Source of the DNA: a virus
DNA: 27,320 nucleotides
Direction: 5' to 3' (one strand)
IMG/VR virus record: IMGVR_UViG_3300046001_001937
Location: 1-27,320 of that record
Shown here: in pieces, positions 1 through 7,601 of the stretch
Position numbering within the stretch: the stretch's first letter is position 1
How the letters are laid out: each line of letters starts with the position of its first letter
Notes under the pieces: generated by a model
What the model was told of the DNA's origin: nothing
What the model saw: only the letters and a program-made list of their open reading frames with translations
Databases searched by the model: none
Program-made: the position numbers and the translations under genes

Positions 1-637
1 AAACATAAGCCATTCTATAAATAGCTGTCTCCATAAATACTATTCCAAACTCACCGCCTGCAAGACCAGTAATGTCACCACCGTCAGGCATTACTTGCGT
101 ATCAGATTGACTTGTAGAACTTGGAGTCCAGTTCGTTTCGTCATTAATGTCAGACCAATAAACTTTGTTTTCATAAGTAGTTACATTAGCAGCAACAACA
201 AAGTCACGCACAACAGTAACGTATTTAGCTTCAGGAGCAGCAGCAGCCAAGTCAACAAAAGCAGTCCCACCAGCCAATTGATATGATTGCAATTTTGTAA
301 CATTATTAGCTACGATTACTTTAGAGCCAAATTGGGTAGTATCCCAATATTCAACATTAAGATAGCCAGTCGTAGTAAGTGGGTCTAAGTCTCGATCACC
401 AGATGCGTACTTATAAAGATTCGTAGACGATGCGCCAAATAGCGTAGAAACACCTGCAAATTTACTGGCAAATGCAATTATTAGATTAGCACCGGCTGCG
501 TCTGACAATTCATATTCTGACTGAAAAGGAGCATAACCATTTGAAACAGGGTAACAATTAACCGCATCTGTCACAGCACCAGCAACACCAGGTTGATCTG
601 GCAGCCACTCGCCAAATAAGATTTTTGAAGTAGCCAT
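1..637 (-). CDS. Phage stabilisation / tail-hub protein, P22 gp10-like (3' end beyond the window)
   Basis: The reading frame starts at ATG 637 and stays open to the left edge (about 212 codons), so its C-terminus is missing. The translation begins MATSKILFGEWLPDQPGVAG and has the look of phage stabilisation proteins: an early YPVSNGYAPF segment, then short beta-rich blocks such as TNLYKY, VEYWDTTQFGSKVIVANN and VYWSDINDETNWTP, then an FGIVFME segment. In P22 the related gp10 plugs the head-tail channel after packaging; that role is family knowledge. Its start overlaps the stop of the upstream gene by one base (TAATG), so it is probably translationally coupled. The family call is from memory of sequence style and could also be a tail tubular or hub protein. 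Confidence 0.65.
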   Translation of the reverse strand, partial: MATSKILFGEWLPDQPGVAGAVTDAVNCYPVSNGYAPFQSEYELSDAAGANLIIAFASKFAGVSTLFGASSTNLYKYASGDRDLDPLTTTGYLNVEYWDTTQFGSKVIVANNVTKLQSYQLAGGTAFVDLAAAAPEAKYVTVVRDFVVAANVTTYENKVYWSDINDETNWTPSSTSQSDTQVMPDGGDITGLAGGEFGIVFMETAIYRMAYV

Positions 638-1287
638 TATTGGTTAGCCCATATATTTGAAGTATTTGATGATTTAGCCCATGTATCCGTCGATGGTTGG
701 ATATTCGACCAATTGCCGGAAGCAGCAGCTATTTGAGTCCATGTATTTGTTTCAGGGTTTATATTAGTCCATGTATCGCCATCAGGAGCAAGATCAACCC
801 ATTCTTCACCAATGATTTTACCTTTAACAATCATTGAAGCAGATGAACCTATAGAAGCATTACTATCCCATATTGCTGAGCCTAAACAATTTACAAGAGC
901 CTCACAATAGATAGCACTTACACCGCCATAAATTACACCACCTAAAGCAACTACATCCGCTTGCCCAACAATATCCGCAGAGAATGACTTAATTAATGAG
1001 CCATTAGCAGATATAACTGCATTTGCAGTAATAGAAGCATCTGCTAAATATACAAGTGCGCCATTAGCAGTTACTAATGCAGTAGCAGATATGCTCCCAG
1101 AGTTAAACAGCACCCTGCTACCGTAAGCAGATACGTTCGCATTCGCAGATACTTGCCCATCACCGTACAAAACACATACGTCAGTGCTTGTCCAGACAGA
1201 ACTATCTAGACTAAATGGTAACTGATCTAAATTACCAAATAAGTCTAGTTGTTCAAGCGTAAATGGGCCACAAACATCCGCTGGCAT
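637..1287 (-). CDS. Virion-associated protein built of perfect 20- and 10-residue repeats
   Basis: This 216-residue protein has a non-repeated head (about residues 1-42), then six repeats of exactly 20 residues (about 43-162). Alanine recurs at 50, 70, 90, 110, 130 and 150, and glycine at 56, 76, 96, 116, 136 and 156. A third part follows with tryptophan at 163, 173, 183, 193, 203 and 213, a perfect 10-residue period of the form TWxxIxPxT. Such regularity without indels suggests a beta-solenoid or beta-helix stack. It lies between two structural genes, so a tail-fibre, baseplate or decoration role is inferred. The start ATG 1287 follows the upstream stop by one base and lacks a clear Shine-Dalgarno, which suggests coupling. 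No enzymatic motif is seen. Confidence 0.75.
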   Translation of the reverse strand: MPADVCGPFTLEQLDLFGNLDQLPFSLDSSVWTSTDVCVLYGDGQVSANANVSAYGSRVLFNSGSISATALVTANGALVYLADASITANAVISANGSLIKSFSADIVGQADVVALGGVIYGGVSAIYCEALVNCLGSAIWDSNASIGSSASMIVKGKIIGEEWVDLAPDGDTWTNINPETNTWTQIAAASGNWSNIQPSTDTWAKSSNTSNIWANQ

Positions 1288-1288
1288 A

Positions 1289-1675
1289 TTAAGCCAATGT
1301 TACTGAAAGCGAACCTATAGCAATCTTAAAAATATCGCCTGTAGAGATAGTCTTTGCAATGTCTAGTGGTGAATGATAAAGCAGGTTTCCGCTAGTAGAA
1401 GCATCGAGAATGCCGATCCAGCCAACAGAACCCCAATCAGTCGTACATTGTGGGAACTCAACAGCAACATTATTCAGCGATACGCCGTTAGAAGGTGCGC
1501 CAAAAGTCACAAGTGTACGGGCGTAAGAGCCGCCAGTTACTTCTGTGCCAGTATTAGCGTCAGTCGGATCAGATGTATACAGACCAACATAAATATTAGT
1601 CGGAGCAGTGTAGCTTGTTGCTCTCAAAGTGCCATTAATCAAGGCATTTTCTAGATAGTTTGACATTTCTGCCAT
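1289..1675 (-). CDS. Conserved phage virion/tail-fibre-associated protein
   Basis: A 128-residue protein of a type common in phage structural blocks. It opens with MSNYLENALINGTLRATSY, then a NIYVGLYTSDPTDANTG segment, a GGSYARTLVTFG segment, a WGSVGWIGILDASTSGNLLYH segment and a short beta-rich tail ending LSVTLA. Homologues are often annotated as tail fibre or minor tail proteins, but the biochemical role is not known to me. ATG 1675 has GAGGT six bases upstream and lies three bases after the adaptor stop. A second ATG three codons in is possible. It sits between the adaptor and the repeat protein, which supports a virion role. Confidence 0.7.
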   Translation of the reverse strand: MAEMSNYLENALINGTLRATSYTAPTNIYVGLYTSDPTDANTGTEVTGGSYARTLVTFGAPSNGVSLNNVAVEFPQCTTDWGSVGWIGILDASTSGNLLYHSPLDIAKTISTGDIFKIAIGSLSVTLA

Positions 1676-1678
1676 GAT

Positions 1679-2299
1679 TTACCTCACGTTATAAGTCATA
1701 GTCATCGGCTGGCCACTGTACTCACCAGATTGATCTGCAAGAGATATAGAATTTACAGCACGATCATACAGTGCAGCCCAAACTGATAGCCGAGCATCAT
1801 TCATTAGATACGGCTCTGCCTCGCCCAAAGCCCCGTAGAGCAGCGCATCAGGTGCATTAGCTAGGAAGACATTACTTGGGTTTGTGCTGCTCAACAGAGC
1901 CGGTTTAACGTAGTACAGCATCTGCAATACATAAGCAGAGTCAGGTATTGGAGATAGCTGCATATCACTCGCCAGCACCGTGTACGCATTAGGCACACCT
2001 GACTCAGTTGACCGAGTATTCCGATAGAAACTATTAGGAGCCTCGTAAGACATTCCACGAATCGGATTAGCTACTACATGAATATCGCGCATCTCAAGAA
2101 AATCAGATGGCAAACCGACAGTAGACACACCGCCGGTAGTAGATGCCTGAGCCACTGACAGCATTTGCCTAATCCTAAGCTCACGCTGCAAGCGGATTTC
2201 TGCCAATTGGATAAAATCTGGAATAACAGCATCCAGATCACTACGAGCCAAATAGCTTGCTATCGTGGTCTTTAACGAACTGTAGCTGGTAAAAGCCAT
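1679..2299 (-). CDS. Head-tail adaptor protein (SU10-type)
   Basis: This 206-residue protein begins with an alpha-helical segment (TIASYLARSDLDAVIPDFIQ, then a run of AEIRLQRELRIRQM) and continues with LPSDFLEMRDI, a tyrosine-rich middle and a helical C-terminus containing PDALLYGALGEAEPYL. The pattern matches the adaptor family found with SU10-like capsids, which forms a ring under the portal to connect head and tail. AAAGGA lies just upstream of ATG 2299. The length is usual for the family. Position downstream of portal and capsid genes agrees with the call. Confidence 0.8.
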   Translation of the reverse strand: MAFTSYSSLKTTIASYLARSDLDAVIPDFIQLAEIRLQRELRIRQMLSVAQASTTGGVSTVGLPSDFLEMRDIHVVANPIRGMSYEAPNSFYRNTRSTESGVPNAYTVLASDMQLSPIPDSAYVLQMLYYVKPALLSSTNPSNVFLANAPDALLYGALGEAEPYLMNDARLSVWAALYDRAVNSISLADQSGEYSGQPMTMTYNVR

Positions 2300-2312
2300 A
2301 TTAATCCTTTAG

Positions 2313-2954
2313 TTACTCAATATCATTCCAGCTATATTCATACGTTCCAATGTGCCTAATGTGCATTGATAGCTCATGGTCAACCCATGTATCAAAACCA
2401 TTGTCACCGGCTTTAACGCAGAAATATACGTCCTCACCAACTACGCCAGTTGGCCCCCATCCAGCATCAAACCAAGGAGCAGTCAACTTCTCGAATACAG
2501 CTTTACGAATCATTACCGCACCAAAACCAACAGCAGTAACAACTTCAATTCCTTCTTTGCCCTTAGAATCAACATTAGACCAGTGATGCCTAATGCCTTT
2601 TTCATCCTCAGACTTAACCAATAGCTTTGCAGTAGGTGTGCATGGCTTGCGTCTAGTTACCGCATTAACACCAATAATATCTACTTCTCTGCTCAGCATA
2701 ATATCGATAATGTCGTGCGGGAAACGCATATCACTATCAATAAACAAGACTGCATCGCAACCTTCATCAATTGCAATTTTAGCCAATTTCTCACGCTGGT
2801 CAAAGATCAACGTGCCAGGCATGGTATACAGACTCAATCCACCTTTACCATCTTTACAGCGCACAGATGCATCATGTGCAGTCATACGGGCAAAATCAAA
2901 AGCAAAGCCTGTGTGTACTTCATCACGGCAAGGAATGCAAACTCCGACTCTCAT
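2313..2954 (-). CDS. GT-A fold glycosyltransferase-like protein within the structural block
   Basis: A 213-residue protein starting MRVGVCIPCRDEVHTGFAF, with a nucleotide-sugar-binding N-terminal strand and a DxD-type motif (FIDSDMRF, DSD at residues 73-75) expected to hold the divalent metal and sugar nucleotide. A late VGEDVYFC acidic segment and HIRH near residue 200 fit a family 2-like transferase. The acceptor is unknown: it could be phage virion protein, host surface polysaccharide or modified DNA. ATG 2954 overlaps the upstream stop (ATGA) and has GGGG seven bases upstream. It lies among capsid and adaptor genes, so late expression is likely. Confidence 0.75.
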   Translation of the reverse strand: MRVGVCIPCRDEVHTGFAFDFARMTAHDASVRCKDGKGGLSLYTMPGTLIFDQREKLAKIAIDEGCDAVLFIDSDMRFPHDIIDIMLSREVDIIGVNAVTRRKPCTPTAKLLVKSEDEKGIRHHWSNVDSKGKEGIEVVTAVGFGAVMIRKAVFEKLTAPWFDAGWGPTGVVGEDVYFCVKAGDNGFDTWVDHELSMHIRHIGTYEYSWNDIE

Positions 2955-3250
2955 ACTGTACCCCTATAGATTTTAAGAACTGCTTGCTCAGGTTGATTTA
3001 GCCATGCTCTAAATGCTTTATCATCTAGGATAGTAAACCCACGCATAATTCCCATCTGATTCAACTTATCTACCGCAGTAAATGGGATAGAGCCAATCAG
3101 GTGAATATCGTCTGTTGCGCCTGTTCGTGCTTTGTCTTGTTCTCTCAGGTACTCATTGCGCCTAACAATGTCTGAAATATCTTGGTTAGTCTCGATGATA
3201 ATACCGCCATCACCATCTGCATAAATCTTCTGATGTCTAAAGTCAGTCAT
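2951..3250 (-). CDS. Small conserved protein downstream of the major capsid gene
   Basis: A 99-residue protein, MTDFRHQKIYADGDGGIIIE at the start, with a charged middle containing IVRRNEYLREQDKARTG and a C-terminus with MRGFTILDDKAFRAWLNQPE. I do not recognise a named domain. Proteins of this kind sit between capsid and adaptor genes in SU10-like phages, so a head-related or assembly role is inferred only from position. It starts directly after the capsid terminator, so it is presumably expressed from read-through. Its end overlaps the glycosyltransferase start by four bases. Confidence 0.65.
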   Translation of the reverse strand: MTDFRHQKIYADGDGGIIIETNQDISDIVRRNEYLREQDKARTGATDDIHLIGSIPFTAVDKLNQMGIMRGFTILDDKAFRAWLNQPEQAVLKIYRGTV

Positions 3251-3260
3251 GTGTCTTTAT

Positions 3261-3289
3261 AAAAAAGCCCCCAACCGAAGTCAGGGGCT
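3261..3289 (-). terminator. Rho-independent terminator after the major capsid gene
   Basis: On the minus strand a 10-pair stem, AGCCCCTGAC with GTTGGGGGCT, is closed by a TTCG tetraloop and followed by six T residues (complement of A 3261-3266). Two of the pairs are G-T wobbles only on the minus strand and become C-A mismatches on the plus strand, which fixes the direction. It ends seven bases from the capsid stop codon and 11 bases before the next gene's start. Partial termination here would make capsid mRNA more abundant than the adaptor and later genes. Confidence 0.9.
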
Positions 3290-3296
3290 AATTAGT

Positions 3297-4241
3297 TTAC
3301 AGAGAGAAATCAAGATCGGCCACAATCCCGTGAGCAGCTTCGTTCTTCACTTCCAGAGTTACTTCCGTCAGAATCTGGGTCTTTTCGCTGTCGCCAGATT
3401 TAGCTAAATCCATCGTCATAAACGGACGGAGATAAGCCAGTGCAGCATACTCAGGGTCAAGAATCAGCATCTCACGATTACGCATGAAACGATCTGGAAC
3501 GATAGACAGTTGGCCGAAGTCCGACTGATAAATGTCAGCAGCACCAATAATCACACCAGCCTCAGGCTTCGTGATCTGATAACGATTGACAGCAATACCA
3601 GCAAACGTCGACAGCTTCTGCTTACCAGCCGAACCAACAAACACGGCTTTAGGCATACCGCCATTATCAAAGATCGAAGCAATGACAGTCTTCATCAGGG
3701 CTTCAGTAGCAGTACGCTGCGTACCATCAGTACGGGTTGAAGTACCCGAAACCAGTGGAGCCGAACCGCCACTACCTTGCGAAGAATTAGACTTGATCCA
3801 CGACAGCAGGGAACCCATTGTACGGGCAACCGTTGACGTACCAGCAGATTTACCTTGGTTAGCGGTAATGATGGTTTCCAGATCGCGTTTCAGTTCTTGC
3901 GAAGCCTTAGCCAGTTGATAAGCCTTTTCAGACTTACGACCTGCTTTGTTTACGCTGTCCAGAGTGCCGGAAACTTGAATGGTTTTCGACAGAATCTGAG
4001 TGTAGTTACCAACGCGAACCGTTGGGGACATAGTGCCGGACGTTGCATCTGCGCCTTCAACAGCAGCGTTAGCAGTCGTTGCAGCAGCCAGCGAGTCAGT
4101 TTGCCACTCGTGATAAACAGCAGTAGCTTTGGTTTTGCCGATTGACGAAGTAATTGGCGTTTCAGTTGGCGAGATGTTATAGATAACATCCGACAAGTCT
4201 TCACGTTGGCCAATGGCGGTAAATGTTTGATATGTAGGCAT
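3297..4241 (-). CDS. Major capsid protein, SU10-like
   Basis: A 314-residue protein starting MPTYQTFTAIGQREDLSDVI, followed by NISPTETPITSSIGKTKA, a glycine and serine rich loop around residues 150-175, KAVFVGSAGKQKLSTFAG and a C-terminal RPFMTMDLAKSGDSEKTQIL segment. This is the characteristic layout of the SU10-type major capsid family (an HK97-fold shell protein). The length is normal for that family. AAGGA precedes ATG 4241 by nine bases. It is flanked by the scaffold upstream and a strong terminator downstream, typical of a highly expressed capsid gene. Confidence 0.9.
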   Translation of the reverse strand: MPTYQTFTAIGQREDLSDVIYNISPTETPITSSIGKTKATAVYHEWQTDSLAAATTANAAVEGADATSGTMSPTVRVGNYTQILSKTIQVSGTLDSVNKAGRKSEKAYQLAKASQELKRDLETIITANQGKSAGTSTVARTMGSLLSWIKSNSSQGSGGSAPLVSGTSTRTDGTQRTATEALMKTVIASIFDNGGMPKAVFVGSAGKQKLSTFAGIAVNRYQITKPEAGVIIGAADIYQSDFGQLSIVPDRFMRNREMLILDPEYAALAYLRPFMTMDLAKSGDSEKTQILTEVTLEVKNEAAHGIVADLDFSL

Positions 4242-4252
4242 GATTTAATTCC

Positions 4253-5230
4253 TTATAAAAAGCGTTCAAAAGCAGCCGCAGCATCTGCTACCCTTCCGGT
4301 AGACATAGCCCTAGCCTTCAGTTTCTTAAACTGCTCTGCATTACCATCACGCACCTGAGAAACTCCCGACTTCATAATTTTCGGTGCTTCAGATACTTTC
4401 TTTGTGATGTTAGGCTTCGATTTCTGGAGCTTATCGTATTGCATAGCTTTGTAAAGTGTTACTACTGCACGAGAATCATATACATTTGCTAATTCAGCAT
4501 CTGAGAATCCCAACTCTTTACCGTAAGCGCGAATAGCCTTTCGGACTACTTCACCCTTTTCTGGATCAACATATTCAGGTATAGCCGCTGCAAGTTTTTC
4601 TGATTCTTCACGAACCAGATGTTGCATTGACTGAACCCGATCTTGCTCTTGCATGGCATAAACACGATTGCGCTCTGCCTGTACCTGTGCAAGTTGTTTC
4701 TCCCGTTGCGAGAGTTCCGCTACTTTTACGGCATAACCGATAGGATCGGTTTCCTTCAAGTAGTCGAGATTCGCATTATCATCAGGCTGCGATAGCATTT
4801 GCTCTATCATAGACAGACGTTCTGCATACTGATCTCGTAGTGCTTTAGCTTCAGTTACTGCATGGCGTTCGGCCTCTACCGCCTTGCGTTCCTCTGCTAC
4901 AGCTTGCGATTTTTTAGTGTAATCCGCACCAAGTTGATAATTCTTAACAAGCTCGTCGAGAGTAACGTCCTTTTCTTCACCGGATGCTTTAACCCGATAA
5001 GTCCGTTTCTGTTCTTCTTGTTCGCTATCTTCTTGCTCTGATTCATCAGATTCAACATACTCATCCTCAGACTCAGATTCCTCGTTATCATCAGCTTCGA
5101 GTTGTTCTTCAGGTTGTCCGTCATCGGAGCCTTCGTCACCACCCATTAAACCCATAAATGCAGAGGCTGCATCATTTACCGTCAACTCACCGCTTCCTGA
5201 TTCAGGTGTGGCGTTAGTTGTTTCGCTCAT
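4253..5230 (-). CDS. Capsid scaffolding protein
   Basis: A 325-residue protein with a highly acidic, low-complexity N-terminus (about residues 30-75, rich in D, E and S), a TYRVKASGEEKDVTLDELVK segment, and long charged helices rich in Q, A, E and R (about residues 105-215) predicted to form coiled coils. A basic C-terminus contains KARAMSTGRVADAAAAFERF. Acidic head, coiled-coil body and basic tail directly upstream of the capsid gene are the usual features of procapsid scaffolds. The basic end is likely to bind the capsid. ATG 5230 has AAGGA nine bases upstream. Confidence 0.8.
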   Translation of the reverse strand: MSETTNATPESGSGELTVNDAASAFMGLMGGDEGSDDGQPEEQLEADDNEESESEDEYVESDESEQEDSEQEEQKRTYRVKASGEEKDVTLDELVKNYQLGADYTKKSQAVAEERKAVEAERHAVTEAKALRDQYAERLSMIEQMLSQPDDNANLDYLKETDPIGYAVKVAELSQREKQLAQVQAERNRVYAMQEQDRVQSMQHLVREESEKLAAAIPEYVDPEKGEVVRKAIRAYGKELGFSDAELANVYDSRAVVTLYKAMQYDKLQKSKPNITKKVSEAPKIMKSGVSQVRDGNAEQFKKLKARAMSTGRVADAAAAFERFL

Positions 5231-5271
5231 ATTGTCATTTCCTTAATTATATACGGAACCGCCGTACCGGA

Positions 5272-5502
5272 CTACAAAATCTTCCAGCGACTTTTGTCAA
5301 TCTTTTTCTGTGATGCAAGGCTTTGAATATGTGCGTCGATCTCATTCAAGACTTTCAGCTTCAAATAGCACTGCTCACGCATGAAAGAATTTTCAATATC
5401 ACTGTTGGCAAATCCTTCTATTTCTGCTTTCTTCAATTCGTCCATCATTTCCTTGAAGAAAACGTCATTTGCTAGGTTGTTTGCCCAATCATTCTTTGTC
5501 AT
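5272..5502 (-). CDS. Small helical protein between portal and scaffold
   Basis: A 76-residue, almost wholly helical protein starting MTKNDWANNLANDVFFKEMM. It contains AEIEGFANSDIENSFMREQC and ends in basic KKIDKSRWKIL. Small ORFs occur at this position in many podoviruses, but I cannot name the function. Its ATG overlaps the portal stop codon (ATGA), so the two are coupled. The 41-base gap to the scaffold gene contains a five-pair TACGG/CCGTA hairpin. A portal-associated or assembly role is inferred from position alone. Confidence 0.65.
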   Translation of the reverse strand: MTKNDWANNLANDVFFKEMMDELKKAEIEGFANSDIENSFMREQCYLKLKVLNEIDAHIQSLASQKKIDKSRWKIL

Positions 5503-7574
5503 TTAGTTAAGCTCCCAAGCTCACGGATTGCTTTCAGTACAATGTCAGCCTGACGATTTCGGCTATCCTCGTCCGCCAAATCCATAGCCAAAATAGCTTG
5601 CAGTTGCTTAACAGCCAGTTCAGCCTCACGAATCTTCATGTCAGCTTCTTGGGCTTGCTGCTTCTGCTTCATCTCTATACCTTTAGCGGTATATTCTGCC
5701 TCTAGTTGTTGTTGGTGCAATTGCAACTTAGCTGCGTCATTAGCTGCTTTGGCTTGTGTCTTCTCGCGCTCTACGTCAGCCAGCATCTTAGCTACCTCTG
5801 CCTGTGCATCTGGAGCAGGTGGTTGTTGCTGAGAGAATTGAGCATCTTGCTCAGGTGTTATCTCATTGATAAATACAGTAGCGTCTTTAAAGCCAGCAGC
5901 CTCAATGAACTTAGCCAAAGTATTGCGATACTTGCCTACTGTTACCAATGGATTGGCAGGGCCATATCCTTGCAATACCTGCTCTTGCTTTGCCAGAATC
6001 ATCTGAAGCATAGCTAATTGCTGATCTTTATTGCCTGATCCCAAGCCTACATTGATAGAAACGTCAAACTCGTTGGACCATGTGCGTGGGTCAAATGGCA
6101 CATACTTGCCTTCAATGCGGAGAATGCGCTCCTTGTCCTGATACTTGCCTAGAAGGTGCAAGATGCCTTTAAACAGTGATTTAACACCTGTCTCAGCGAA
6201 GATACGAGCGATTAGTTCCAGCTTTCCGGTACTGGCTTGCGTCATAGCAGCTACAGCAGCAGCAGTCACGTTGCTCAGTACGTCAGGATTAAGTCCTTGT
6301 TGAGCGTCTGATACGCCTGTTCTCTTGGCTTGTACGCTATCCATGTACTCAAGAATAGGGAAAGCCTGAGCCGTTACAGAAGGAACCTGCAAAGGAACCA
6401 AAGCACCAGCGTTTTTCAGACGGATAACACCGCCAGGCGTAGCGTTCAGTAGATCATCAATGTTTACCTGACCTTCAACAGCACCGACACGAGCGTTATT
6501 AGTTAGGTAGATATTGTCAAGCATCTGTCGCGTAACAGTAGACTTGATTAGCTGAATATCCATTGTCCGGTCTGCAAGAGACTGACCAAAGAACTTATGC
6601 GGAATAGGAATAGGGCAGATTGAATGGAATGGGATTAGATCGCACTCCTCATCCTCAAGAATCTCTGAGCCAGCATAGACAATACGCCGGAGTTCAGCAA
6701 TACCGTCATCATTCGTATCTAGCCGGATATAGCACTCGTATACCTCAACGGTCTGCATAGCAGGGTCGAGCGAACTGGTCTGGTCTGGCTGCTCGCTATT
6801 GTCAAAACGAGCAATGCGTTCTTGACTAAATGACAAGTCATCATAACTTGGCAGATTATCAATAATGTCTTTATCGAAGCCCATTGCAATCAACTCAGAG
6901 CGCGGAATCAACCGGCGGTGAGCAGTGAACGGACTATCCTCAATCGTCTTCGCAGACTTTGAGATTAAGAATTCTTCAGGTGGGACATTTTCAATTACTA
7001 CTTTACCAGACTTTTTAACCTTTTTAATCTTAACCGTGTGCAACATAGTCTGCATACCGGATAGATCAACAAAATCAGACTTCTGGCTAACTACTTCAAG
7101 CGACTCATCTGACAGCAGCAAAGCCAGTTCGTCGTCCGTCAAATCCTTGTAAGTTTCTTTTGTTACATCTTCCTTGCCATCCCAATACGCCTTAACTACG
7201 CCGACCTTTTGCAGCAGAGCGTCTTTAAACCAATTATGCAGGATCAGAAGACCGGCATTATCTCGGTAGAATACCCAATTGCAATACTCAGTTGCCTGTT
7301 TAGCAGCAGCCTCGTCACCAGCAGATTGAGGTTCAAACAGGACAATGTCCTCGGTAGTCGTAAAGACTCGGATAAGCTGAGGAAGTGCGCCATCAATAGC
7401 TTCTGCGACCTCACCTGTAACGATCTGGCTGCGACCTTCTACCTCATTACCATACGGGTTGCGTAGATAGTATTCCAGAGCCTTAGATCGCTCGTCAGTG
7501 GTATCAGTGTCGATGTAACCAATAGAGTCATCAATCTCTGACTCAATGATTCCCTTAATTTGCTCTTGATCCAT
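5499..7574 (-). CDS. Portal protein
   Basis: A 691-residue protein beginning MDQEQIKGIIESEIDDSIGY, with an N-terminal SKALEYYLRNPYGNEVEGRS segment, GEVAEAIDGALPQLIRVFTT, a KVGVVKAYWD stem, and a long Q, A, E and K rich helical C-terminus (about the last 130 residues) that would form the barrel. This is the large podovirus portal type that forms the dodecameric DNA channel. I chose ATG 7574 because AAAAGG lies six bases upstream; the frame extends to TTG 7601 directly after the large terminase stop but lacks a site there. Downstream neighbours are the small helical protein, scaffold and capsid. Confidence 0.88.
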   Translation of the reverse strand: MDQEQIKGIIESEIDDSIGYIDTDTTDERSKALEYYLRNPYGNEVEGRSQIVTGEVAEAIDGALPQLIRVFTTTEDIVLFEPQSAGDEAAAKQATEYCNWVFYRDNAGLLILHNWFKDALLQKVGVVKAYWDGKEDVTKETYKDLTDDELALLLSDESLEVVSQKSDFVDLSGMQTMLHTVKIKKVKKSGKVVIENVPPEEFLISKSAKTIEDSPFTAHRRLIPRSELIAMGFDKDIIDNLPSYDDLSFSQERIARFDNSEQPDQTSSLDPAMQTVEVYECYIRLDTNDDGIAELRRIVYAGSEILEDEECDLIPFHSICPIPIPHKFFGQSLADRTMDIQLIKSTVTRQMLDNIYLTNNARVGAVEGQVNIDDLLNATPGGVIRLKNAGALVPLQVPSVTAQAFPILEYMDSVQAKRTGVSDAQQGLNPDVLSNVTAAAVAAMTQASTGKLELIARIFAETGVKSLFKGILHLLGKYQDKERILRIEGKYVPFDPRTWSNEFDVSINVGLGSGNKDQQLAMLQMILAKQEQVLQGYGPANPLVTVGKYRNTLAKFIEAAGFKDATVFINEITPEQDAQFSQQQPPAPDAQAEVAKMLADVEREKTQAKAANDAAKLQLHQQQLEAEYTAKGIEMKQKQQAQEADMKIREAELAVKQLQAILAMDLADEDSRNRQADIVLKAIRELGSLTK

Positions 7575-7601
7575 ATATTGCCTTTTGGAGAATTTTTCCA
7601 A

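Noticed and set aside
637-830. A CRISPR-like or short direct repeat array
   Set aside because: Periodicity is at the protein level (W every 10 codons) with divergent DNA; it lies in an open reading frame.
3510-4145. Plus- and minus-strand alternate frames within the capsid gene
   Set aside because: The SU10-like capsid frame explains the region; alternates have no motif or site.
5246-5251. Perfect TATAAT on the minus strand before the scaffold gene
   Set aside because: No acceptable -35 at 16-19 bases upstream; AT-rich start region of a coupled late gene is enough to explain it.
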